A DNA stretch of 64,000 nucleotides, from assembly GCA_014871385.1 (NCBI GenBank), contig CM026426.1, positions 57,314,089-57,378,088 on the forward strand, given 5' to 3'. This document shows, one piece after another, positions 1 through 10,158 of this stretch; position 1 is the first letter of the stretch; every line of letters starts with the position of its first letter. The notes beneath the pieces are model-generated. The model ran no database searches and was not told the DNA's origin. It saw only the letters and a list, made by a program, of their open reading frames with translations. A program made the translations under genes and the position numbers. Source of the stretch: Ceratodon purpureus. Taxonomy: Eukaryota > Streptophyta > Bryopsida > Pseudoditrichales > Ditrichaceae.

Positions 1-1396
1 ACTCAGATATGGAATGGGGACTCCAGGAGTAGTTAGCACAACCGTTAGATTATACAGTATTTGGAAACCATAGATGTGAAAAGAGATGACTTTCATCTTT
101 TGGTAACTTTTGCTGATGGTATTCACCGTGTGGATTGTAAACAATTTCTGGAATGGAATGCCTTCAAAACAGGGCTCTTCTAGACGAAAACTAGTGTTTC
201 ATCTGATGCTTTCATATTTGTATATTTCGTATTCTTATATGTCCATGCTAACTAGTAAATGTAGTAGTAAATTTCGTTTGAATCTATGAATTATGAATTT
301 TGTATTTTAAAATTATGCAAATGAAGCAAGCATTCCACTTTCTTATTAGAATGTAATAAAATTGTAAAAATATTAGTCAAGGTAGAACGTGAAAGAATTG
401 ATTAAAACTATTGTAATATACATGCTAATCATACAAGGCATACCATGGTTAAAATATTCGCTTCTCATGAATAAATATAAAAAACCCTAAACCTTCTAAA
501 AAATATAAATAATTTGCCATAATAAATGAATTTAATTCTAGAATTCAATACTATTATTTTTAACAATGTACTCCATATATATACTTCAATATACTTATAT
601 ATCATTTTTAGATTTGTATATAGATTTGAATATAGATTATAATTCTAGTATTATTATCATTAATTAAATATAAAATTATAAATGAATATATTAGTATCTT
701 AGTAAACTATACTATATTATTATATAATAAATAAAATATGATATCAACATGTACTTTAAGAATATGATGACAACATTTATGTAAATATGTTTCCAATTAG
801 AGTTTATGAAATTCATTTTCATTGCTAATAGTGTAACCATATTTGATGCTTTAGTCAAATAATTACAAATTATTATTACATAAAAAAAAATGTACATTTT
901 CATCCTTTACAATTGATCATAATTTGTCCACTTTGAAGCTCGAAATTGTGTATTTTTTCAAAACATCCAAAATTGCGTGCAATTTCTTTTAAATAGAATT
1001 TTAATTTATAAACCCTATTTGTTTATTCTATATACGTTAAAAAAGTAGAATATTTCCTACTCATGAATATTTGTAGTTTTGTAGAAATTAAGTTTCTCTT
1101 ATAAGAAACTAATTCGTACAAAAATATTAGATTCTCTTGACCATAATATTAAAGTAATGTAATTGCACCTTAGTAGATAATAATGAATATTTACAAAATT
1201 TTAAATATTTGCTTCTCATGAATAAATATAAAAATTTCAATTCTCTAAAAATTGTTATTAATTTGCCTAGTTAGATTTTGTGCTTGCTCAAGTGTCTATA
1301 CCGTTATATAATATCATATATTAATACTACAACAATGCTGTCCATTGATATAGGACAATACATTTGAATCCATAAAATGAGGATTTTATTTTTCGA

Positions 1397-1410
1397 ATAT
1401 ATATAAAAGA
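1397..1410 (+). promoter_or_regulatory. TATA box of copy A
   Basis: TATATATAAAAG lies about 110 bases upstream of an abrupt change from AT-rich to GC-rich sequence that looks like the start of a 5'UTR. The same string is conserved in copy B. Confidence 0.5.
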
Positions 1411-2842
1411 GTAAGAAAATTAAGTTCCGTTTCTGTATTTGAGAAAACCCAAAAAATATTTGCTGAACGAAACTTAAAATAAAAAGGTAGAAAAAAGTAA
1501 AAAAAAGTGAAACCTGCGGGGACGGGGTAGTGAACCCCGCGGTGACGGGGCCACGGGATATGGCGGCGCGGTCATGGGTCAGTGCGAGGGGGAGGAGCTC
1601 ATCCCCACCGCGACCTCGTCCACAGAGTGTTTCTTTGTTTCCTCCCTTTCTCTGTCTGTGTCTGTGTCTGCGCGCGTTTCTTTGTAGTGGCGGGAATATA
1701 TTCCGTGAGAGACTGTGTAGTAGAGTTGTTTTGCGCGAGTTTTCAGGGCTTCCTCTGCTCCATTTCCTTCCTCTAGAGTGTGTGACTTCTATGTTTGAAG
1801 TACTGTTTGTCTCTAGGGTTTAGGTTTTAGGGTGACGGTTTCAAATGTAAATGCGCGGAGGGAGTTGACAGTGTTTTGCGCTTGAGCTTGTGCTTATTCG
1901 AGTTGTTTCACGGATCTCTGTTAGGTTTTCCTGTGCTGGGTTCTTCCTCGCTCTGTAGGGTTTAGGTGTATTTCATATCTGTCGTTCTTGTGCGAACTTC
2001 TTCGGTGCTCTGTGGAGGCGTGCGGTTTGGATTGGGGTTTCGGGAGGGGTGGAAAACAGTCTTGCGGCGCTAAATATCAGGTGCGTAATTGATCGCGCCT
2101 GTGGTTTCTTTTTTCTTTCAGTTCAATTCCATTGAATATCGCAATTTAGGGTCTTGTCAATTGAGTTTTTTCGTTTTTTTTTTTGTTTCAATTATAATTC
2201 TTTGGCATGATCTCGCTAGTTTAGGATTAGCATCCTGTAATTTTCGTACTGAATTCTGAATTGCGTGTGTCTGTTTATGTTCGTACTCTTTATGTGTTGT
2301 ATGTGTGTTTTCTGTGGAAGAATTCTGTCTTGATCTCGTATTCTGTGTGTGTTCGAATTTAGACTTCTGTTTGTGTTTGAATTATGAATTGGTTCGTCTA
2401 CTGTGTGTGTCTGTTTATGTACGAATTCAGAATTGTGTTCGTGTCCTGTCTGTGTATCTTCGGTTTCCAAATCTGAATAATGTTCGTTTTTGGTACGTGT
2501 GTGTATGTTTGAGATTTAATGTGTGGTTCTCAACAGGATTGTGTGAGTGCATGTGTGTACCATAAGAAAAACAATAGCATATTCCTTGCAGTTAGGTTAA
2601 TTGATGTCGAGGTTGTAGTTATGTTGAGAACAGATTTGCTACGTTGCATTAATTTTGGCGCCAATGTTTTGAGCCATATGTGTATGTGTTATGGTAATCT
2701 GAACGACTTTGCTTATATTAGAATCTTCTGAAAAGGAATCCAATTACATTTGTACTTTTCTCCCGTATTTTTCGGTAGCAATCTTGAACGTTTCTAATAT
2801 TTATCCCATCTTCTGATCCTCTGCAACCATTTCTTTTTGCAG

Positions 2843-2909
2843 GCAAAACACGATTGCCATAATTTCCAAGAGAGACACAGGAGCTAATTAATCTGGAAAT
2901 GGCGGAGAG
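2843..2909 (+). pseudogene. Orphan first coding exon, copy A
   Basis: The acceptor TTTTTGCAG ends at 2,842. The exon runs to a GTATAA donor at 2,910 and contains ATG GCG GAG AG (start at 2,899), as in the intact gene in copy B. A 5'UTR donor (CAG/GTGCGT) sits at 2,081. The next intron begins with the array at 3,052, but no exon coding for the rest of the protein follows. If the promoter works, the transcript would consist of the UTR, three codons and the palindrome array. It is either a by-product of tandem duplication or a non-coding array transcript. Confidence 0.7.
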
Positions 2910-3051
2910 GTATAAAACCAAATGCCAATATCATATACTCCTCATGAAAAAGGCTTGACTGCAGTGCTGCAATGTCATATTCAACAAAAACAGAGAATAA
3001 TGCAATATATTTTTCATAAAACTGACGGAAATTCGATCATAAAAGCCAACA

Positions 3052-3527
3052 GTTTAGCTCGACTCGAGCTAAACTGGAGGTACAACTCTCCTCCACATAC
3101 TGGGAGTATCACATATAGTTTAGCTCGAGTCGAGCTAAACTGGAGGGCTCCCATGCTCAAAGCCCAAGCAGTTTAGCTCGACTCGAGCTAAACTGCAAGG
3201 CTCCCATGCTTAATCCCAACAAGTTTAGCTCGAGTCGAGCTAAACGGCTGCTGCCCTTTCGATGCAGAAGTTTAGCTCGACTCGAGCTAAACTCGTGTTG
3301 CCCTTTGGATACAGATGTTTAGCTCGAGTCGAGCTAAACTTCTGCACCCAAAGGGCAACACGAGTTTAGCTCGAGTCGAGCTAAACTTCTGCCGCCCTTT
3401 GGGTGCGGTAGTTTAGCTCGACTCGAGCTAAACTTATGCTGCCCTTTGGGTGCTTGAGTTTAGCTCGAGTCGAGCTAAACTCATGATGCTCTTTGGATGC
3501 AGCAGTTTAGCTCGACTCGAGCTAAAC
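3052..3527 (+). repeat. Palindrome array A, ten copies, 47-bp period
   Basis: Ten near-perfect 23-bp palindromes: arm GTTTAGCTCGA, one centre base (C or G), then the arm's reverse complement. They start at 3,052, 3,118, 3,171, 3,223, 3,270, 3,317, 3,364, 3,411, 3,458 and 3,505. The last seven are spaced exactly 47 bp. The 24-bp spacers are related to each other (core GCCCTTTGG) and the one at 3,340-3,363 is inverted. The first two spacers match those of array B. Confidence 0.97.
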
Positions 3528-3540
3528 TGCCGTCCGCAAA

Positions 3541-4125
3541 AAGCGGCGCTTTAATAGGTGCTTCCATTTTCGGAATTCTGAGTCCCAGACTCAGAGTACG
3601 CTTACGGTGTCCGCTCTAAAACGTCTGTAAGAAGGAAAGAGAGACACTGCAAATACACCATGACTTGAATCAATGGAAAGCATACAACAAGCAGATATCA
3701 ATGAAGTGTACTGATGATCGGAGAAAACTGAAGAGAAGACGTACAAGAGAAACGGCGCAATACAGCTTCCGCCCAGAAAACAACAACCTCCAAGTGAGCG
3801 CCGAGAGCTCCTACAAGCGAGAGAAGCAAGTGAGTAGAGAAAAGACTTCGACCGGGGACGATTCCAGAGGTCATTCTGTAACGTGTGACCGTTTTCATGC
3901 CGATTCAGTTTTGAAAATAGGCTGGAATCATGCATGACCATTCGACCCTCCACATTTCGGGGTGTGAGAAAGCGCGGGAATTACCACTTTCCACAATTCT
4001 GGGCCCTTTAGATAGATGCAGATGCGAAATATTTGGTGCATTAATTGTATCAATCGGGATGGGTTGGGCACGTCATAGCGCCAGAGAGAATGTTGACTTT
4101 TGGCCCCGAACTTATCATCTTCGAT
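3541..4125. other. Unassigned stretch after copy A
   Basis: Short overlapping open frames on both strands, none with recognisable similarity, splice context or codon character. I see no gene. Confidence 0.5.
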
Positions 4126-4213
4126 CAGGGTTCAGGGTTTAGGGTATAGGGATCAGGATTAAGGGTTTAGGGTCTTAGGTCCAGGGTTAAGGGTTTAGTG
4201 TACAGGGTTAAGG
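4126..4213 (+). repeat. Degenerate telomere-like tract
   Basis: AGGGTTTAGGG-like units with many changes (CAGGGTTTAGGGTATAGGG, then further AGGGTTTAGGG and AGGGTTAAGGG units). It resembles an old interstitial plant telomere repeat (TTTAGGG). The units are too degenerate and too few to mark a chromosome end. Confidence 0.6.
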
Positions 4214-4639
4214 CATTTCTAGGGACATTAAATATCACGTATATGGAATAAAATTAAATCGAAAATTGTTTGAACCTATTTGTATTTCGTGAGTAAGGTT
4301 CATACAGGGAAGTATATCGTTGCAAATATTCATACCTCCATGTACTAGAGTATGTATTTTTGCTCAATTTCATTATTATATATGATGTATGAAATCAAAT
4401 CATTATATGTGAGTTCATGAATAGTTCTTGATAGACCTAGGTAGATATGTTTTTAAATTTAGAATTATTTATTTATTCTACAAATTTAGTCAGATATAAT
4501 TGTCATGTATATATATTCATGTACTTTTATTTATGTCTCTATTTATTTCATAATGTGTTCTTTACGCCGTGAATGGTGTAACTTTGTTCTTTCGTTTCTG
4601 GAACTCTACATCTTAACATGTATATTTTTAATATACATG

Positions 4640-5400
4640 TTAGGATTATAATATGTATAATATAATTATATATTCATTTACAAGTAGGTACTAATATATT
4701 CATTTACAATTTAATGTCCAGTTAAAAATAGTACGAGAATAATTAACTAAAATCTAATGTATACAAATCTTAGAATGATATACAAGTATATTCAAGTATA
4801 TACGAAATACATTGTTAAAAATAATAGTATTAGATTATAGAATTTAATTCATTTCTCATGGCAAATTATATACGTTTTTTAGAAGATTGAATTTTTAATA
4901 TTTAATCATGAGACGCAAATATTTGAACCATGGTATGCCTTGTATGATAGGCATGGGGTGAAAGTACGTTGACCTAAATGTAAGCCTAATATTCTTAAAG
5001 TACATGATAGTATCATAATCAAATTATAATATAATAATATAGTATAGTATACCAAGGCTCTAATATTTTAATTTACAATTTTATATTTAATTATTGATTA
5101 TAATACGAGAATAATAAAACAATATTCAAGTATATATACGAAGTACATTGTTAAAAATAAAAGTACTAAATTATAGAAATCAATTCATTTATTATGGCAA
5201 ATTCTTTATATTTTTAAAAAGGTTTAGGTTAATTATATTTATTCATGAGAAGCGAATATTTAAACCATGGTATGCCTTGAATGGTAGGCATGGAAATTAC
5301 ACAAACCTTAATCAATTCATTAATGTTCTACCTTGAGTTCTATTTGTACAATTTTATTACATTCTAATAAGAAAGTGGAATGTTTGGTTCATTCATTTTT
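4640..5400 (-). repeat. AT-rich repeat, two adjacent inverted copies
   Basis: Read on the minus strand, 5,400-4,980 and 4,970-4,640 match the plus-strand AT-rich tract at about 330-700 and 6,700-7,080, including the shared string GCATACCATGGTT near 4,930 and 5,265. The family thus flanks copy B in both orientations. No reading frame is evident. It may be a non-autonomous element or old duplicated flank. Confidence 0.7.
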
Positions 5401-5761
5401 TAAAAAAAACTCATAAATTATGGATTCATATGAAACGTTTTAAACCAATTATCATAATTATAGTTGTAGTATTAATATATAATATCGGGAAAGGCTCTAG
5501 ATGCTTGTCTAAGCATACAATCCCATTAATCAATTCTTTAATAATAAATTGAAATGACACTTTAAATTAGATCCGGACTTTCGAAAGCCCACATCGGTCA
5601 AAGTCCCGTTACCGAGTCTGGTCAAAGTCCCCTTCCTTACTTTGGAACATTCGGCTTCCCGCCCATGCTGCTTCATAAGCATAAGTTCCTTTGGGCAACG
5701 AAACAGTTGTTTCATTCTTAGTTTCCCTTCTGTTTCATCTACTTGTAGTTCATTTGCTGTG

Positions 5762-6097
5762 ATGAGGAGGTCGGGCGGTCGTTTTAGGGTGTCAAGTTAC
5801 CCGCCAGACGAGTGGGAGGTGGTTGTTTTTCCACAAGGAGTGGAGGAGCTTCGTCCCTGGTTTATGGCTGTGGAACGCGCCCGTGGTCGCGGCGTGGAGA
5901 TTCCCCCGTGGAACCTCATTGCACGCCTAATGCAGCCCGGTGTGGAGTGGGATTGGACTATTGCACATGGTCTAGAGCAACTGGAGATTATGAACGCCTC
6001 CAACATCAAGTTTCCCCTCACCTCCGGCGAGGGCTTCTCTATGCCTGATTCTAATGAGGAGGGGAGCGTGGATTTGGGGAGCCCACCACATGAATGA
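5762..6097 (+). CDS. Hypothetical 111-aa protein
   Basis: A GC-richer frame starting ATG AGG AGG TCG and ending TGA inside an otherwise AT-rich block. The protein has a run of aromatic and charged residues (PPDEWEVVVFPQGVEELRPW near residues 14-33) and an acidic tail. The frame stays open upstream to 5,642, but this Met follows a leader-like CT-rich stretch. About 230 bases downstream, at 6,329, an acceptor-like CTTGCAG precedes the start of duplicated copy B, so this may be the 3' part of a transcript unit also present left of the window. I do not recognise the family. Confidence 0.35.
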   Translation: MRRSGGRFRVSSYPPDEWEVVVFPQGVEELRPWFMAVERARGRGVEIPPWNLIARLMQPGVEWDWTIAHGLEQLEIMNASNIKFPLTSGEGFSMPDSNEEGSVDLGSPPHE

Positions 6098-7209
6098 GTA
6101 GGTGAATTGTTATCTCCTCAAAACCCTTGACCTTGTCCTCAGTTTGATGTTTTCATAATAATAGATTGCGTTTGCTGTATGTGGTGCGCAGCATTTTAAT
6201 GGCTCATGCTGTGTTCGTTCTGATTCTTAGGAGGATGAGTCCTTGCTTTTGACATGCACTTTTCCGTTTTGAACCCTAAACATCATACCATCTGATCCTG
6301 TTTTTCTCTTTTCTCCAGAACTTGCAGGCATCTTCGATATACTTCTACGATTTTACTTTTTGCTGCTATTCAACTCAGATATGGAATAGGGACTCCAGGA
6401 GTAGTTAGCAGGACCGTTAGATTATACAATATTTAGAAACCATAGATGTGAAAAGAGATGACTTTCATCTTCTGGTAACTTTTGCTGATGGTATTCCCCG
6501 TGTGGATTGTAAACAATTTCTGGAATGGAATGCCTTCAAAACAGGGTTCACCTAAACCCTAAACCAGTGTTTCATCTGATGCTTTCATATTTGTGTATTT
6601 CGTATTCTAATATGTCCATGCTAACTAGTAAATGTAGTAGTAAATTTTGTTTGAATCTATGAATTATGAATTCTGTATTTTAAAATTATGCAAATGAAGC
6701 AAGCATTCCACTTTCTTATTAGAATGTAATAAAATTGTAAGAATAGTCAAGATACAACGTTAATGAATTGATTACGATTATTGATTAGGCTTCTCATGAA
6801 TAAATATAAAGAACCATGAACCTTTTAAAAAATATAAAGAATTTGCCATAATAAATTAAGTGAGTTCTATAATTTAATACTCTTTTTTTTAACAGTGTAC
6901 TGCTTATATATACTTGAATATATTTGTATATCATTTTTAGATTTGTGTATACTTGAATAATGATTATTATCCTCGTTTCATAGTCAATAGCTAAAAAAAA
7001 TTTGTAAATGAATATATTAGTACCTTAGTATACTATACTATATTATTATATTATAATTAAATTATGTTACTAGCATGTACTTTAGGAATATGATGATTAT
7101 ATTTAGGTAAATATGTTTCCAATTTGAGTATAGGAAATTCATTATCATTGCAAATAGTGTATTTGAATTTGATGCGTACGCAAATAATTACAAATTATTA
7201 TTACAAAAT

Positions 7210-7930
7210 TGGAAGAAGCATTATTGAATTGATTAAAATTTAGTTAATTCAAAAAAATCAAAAATCACAATCTAATGTAGATTCAGAAATGTATATAAAT
7301 GCAAATACAATCAAAACCGGAAACCAACTTCACATAATGCAAGCATGTTGTGAAGCATTGTAAAATATTACCAATACTTTTCATCAGAACCCTGAAAAAA
7401 CGAGGTCCCTATCCTGTTTAGGTTTCATTGAAACTCACACTGGGTTGGTAACCTCAACCCCATTCATAGTACACATTAAGGGTCATGGTTCTCCAATCCC
7501 ATGTGAGTTATTGGAGCCATCATGGTGAATTCTTCTTAAGGTAAGAAAGAGCAGGTTTACCAAACCATATGGGGTTAACAATATGGAGACTGAATTGCAC
7601 TATCTATCTTTAAAGTAAATTCCTATAACAAGTTATTTTTATGAACCTTTTTATAGGAATTTATAGGAATTTCTCACTTTCATAAAAATAAAATAAACAA
7701 AGGGCCAGTAATATTTAACTCGCAATTCTTACAAATATTAATAATACCATTCAGTGATTGTGATATAACTAAAATTACTATTCCATAATGAAAAACAAAT
7801 TTTCGAATTGCAGTATCAAAGTACATGCTAGTATATGAATTCTGAATTATCAAAATATATGGAATGGCATGGAGTTTATTTGGAATAGAATTATAATTCA
7901 GTATAAATACAGAAAAATTTATATACACAC
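7210..7930. other. AT-rich sequence unique to copy B
   Basis: Extra sequence relative to copy A, within the AT-rich upstream tract. The only open frame (minus strand, 7,680-7,928) is low-complexity and unsupported. I see no gene here. Confidence 0.5.
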
Positions 7931-8654
7931 AATGTATTTCGTATAATACATACCTGAATATATTTGTATATCATTTTAAGATTTGTATATACTTGAATAT
8001 ATATGATTATTCTCGTACTTTAATCATTAATTAAATATGATATTCTAAATGAATATATTAGTACCTTAGTATACTATAATAATTTATTATATTAATGATA
8101 AATTATGATACTAACATGTACTTTAAGAATATGATGAAAACATGTATGTAAATATGTTTCCTATTAGTGTATAGTGAATTCCTTTCATTGCTAATTAGAG
8201 TATTAACTTCATAGATCCAAACTAGGATTATTGTGTTAATTAAATTTAAAGACATCTCATATTCGATTAATATTAGCGAAGATAAAATATACGTTAAAAA
8301 AGTAGAATATTTCCTACTCATGAATATTTGTAGTTTCGTAGAAATTAAGTTTCTCTTATAAGAAACTAATTCGTACAAAAATATTAGATTCTCTTGACCA
8401 TATTATTAAAGTAATGTAATTGCACCTTATTAGATAATAATGAATATTTACGAAATTTTAAATATTTGCTTCTCATGAAAAAATATAAAAATTTCAATTC
8501 TCTAAAAAGTGTTATTAATTTGCCTAGTTAGATTTTGTGCTTGCTCAAGTGTCTATACCATTATATAATATCATATATTAATACTACAACAATGTTGTCC
8601 ATTGATATAGGACAATACATTTGAATCCATAAAATGAGGATTTTATTATTCGAA

Positions 8655-8666
8655 TATATATAAAAG
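8655..8666 (+). promoter_or_regulatory. TATA box of the ParB/methyltransferase-like gene
   Basis: TATATATAAAAG at the AT-rich to GC-rich transition. A GC-rich, CT-repeat-bearing 5'UTR follows (about 8,775-9,342). A 760-bp 5'UTR intron then runs from an AG/GTGCGT donor at 9,343 to the TTTTTGCAG acceptor ending at 10,102. It is conserved in copy A. Confidence 0.55.
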
Positions 8667-10158
8667 AGTAAGAAAATTAAGTTCCGTTTTTGTATTTGGG
8701 ACAACTTAAAAAATATTTGCTGAACGAAATTTAAAATAACAAGGTAGAAAAAAGTAAAATAAAATTGAAACCTGCGGGGACGGGGCAGTGAACCCCGCGG
8801 TGACGGGGCCACGGGATATGGCGGCGCGGTCACGGGTCCGTGCGAGGGGGAGGAACTGATCCCCACCGCGACCTCGTCCACGGAGGTGTTTCACTGTTTT
8901 CTCCTTTTCTCTGTGTGTGTCTGTGTCTGCGCTTGTTTCTTTGGTGGTGGCGGGAATGAATTCCCTGAGAGACTGTGCAGTACAGTTTGTTTCGCGCGAG
9001 TTTTCGGGGCTTTCTCTGGTCCATTTCCTTCCTCCAGAGTGTGTGACTTGTTTGTTTGAAGTAGTGTTGGTCTCTAGGGTTTAGGTTTTAGGGTGATGGT
9101 TTGAAATGTTAATGCGCGAAGGGAGTTCAAAGTGTTTTGCGCTTCAGCTTGTGCTTCTTCGAGTTGTTCCACGGATATCTTTTAGGTTTTCCTGTGCTGG
9201 GTTCGTCCTCGGTCTGTAGGATTTAGGTGTATTTCGGTTCTTTCCTTCTTGTGCGAACTTCTTTCGGTGCTCTGTGGAGGCGTGCGATTTGGATTGAGGT
9301 TTCGGGAGGCGTGGAAAACATTCTTGCGGCGCTGTATTTGAGGTGCGTAATTGATCGCATTACTGGTTTCCCTTTTCTTTCAGTTCAATTCCATTGAATA
9401 TCGCAATTTAGGGTCTTGTCAATTGAGTTTTTTCGTTTTTTTTTGTTTCAAATATAATTTTTTGGCATGTTCTCGCTAGTTTAGGATTAGCATCCTGTAA
9501 TTTTCGTACTGAATTCTGAATTGCGTGTGTCTGTTTATGTTCGTACTCTTTATGTGTTGTATGTGTGTTTTCTGTGGAAGAATTCTGTCTTGTTCTCGTA
9601 TTCTGTGTGTGTTCGAATTTAGACTTCTGTTTGTGTTTGAATTATGAATTGGTTCGTCTACTGTGTGTGTCTGTTTATGTACGAATTCAGAATTGTGTTC
9701 GTGTCCTGTCTGTGTATCTTGGGTCCCGAAATCTGAATTATGTTCGTTTATGGTACGTGTGTGTATGTTTGAGATCTAATGTGTGGTTCTCAACAGGATT
9801 GTGTGAGTGCATGTGTGTACCATAAGAAAAACAATAGCATATTCCTTGCAGTTAGGTTAATTGATGTCGAGGTTGTAGTTATGTTGAGAACAGATTTGCT
9901 ACGTTGCATTCATTTTGGCGCCATTGTTTTGAGCCATATGTTCATGTGTTATGGTAATCTGAATGACTTTGCTTATATTAGAGTCTTCTGAAAAGGAATC
10001 CAATGACATTTGTACTTTTCTCCCGTATTTTTCGGTAGCAATCTTGAACGTTTCTAATATTTATCCCATCTTCTGATCCTCTGCAACCATTTCTTTTTGC
10101 AGGCAAAACACGATTGCCATAATTTCCAAGAGAGACACAGGAGCTAATTAATCTGGAA

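Larger units (their letters stand above)
1..3540 (+). repeat. Tandem duplication, copy A (promoter, first exon, palindrome array)
   Basis: The block starting ACTCAGATATGG at base 1 reappears at 6,372, and the two can be followed with a few gaps to the palindrome arrays at about 3,050 and 10,310. The stretch from about 2,280 to 3,050 is nearly identical to 9,540-10,310, so the duplication is recent in this part. The AT-rich part is looser, and copy B holds about 0.9 kb more there. Copy A stops after its array at about 3,540 and has no downstream coding exons. The unit may begin left of the window. Confidence 0.9.

Noticed and set aside
1530-1823. 97-residue open frame in copy A
   Set aside because: It lies in the GC-rich 5'UTR, is not conserved as a frame in copy B, and is low-complexity.
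2216-2731. Overlapping frames in the 5'UTR intron (and at 9,565-9,991 in copy B)
   Set aside because: They lie between a good donor and acceptor and consist of TGTGTGT-rich sequence; preserved only because the duplication is recent.
4126-4213. True telomere or chromosome end
   Set aside because: Units are degenerate and few, and ordinary sequence lies on both sides.
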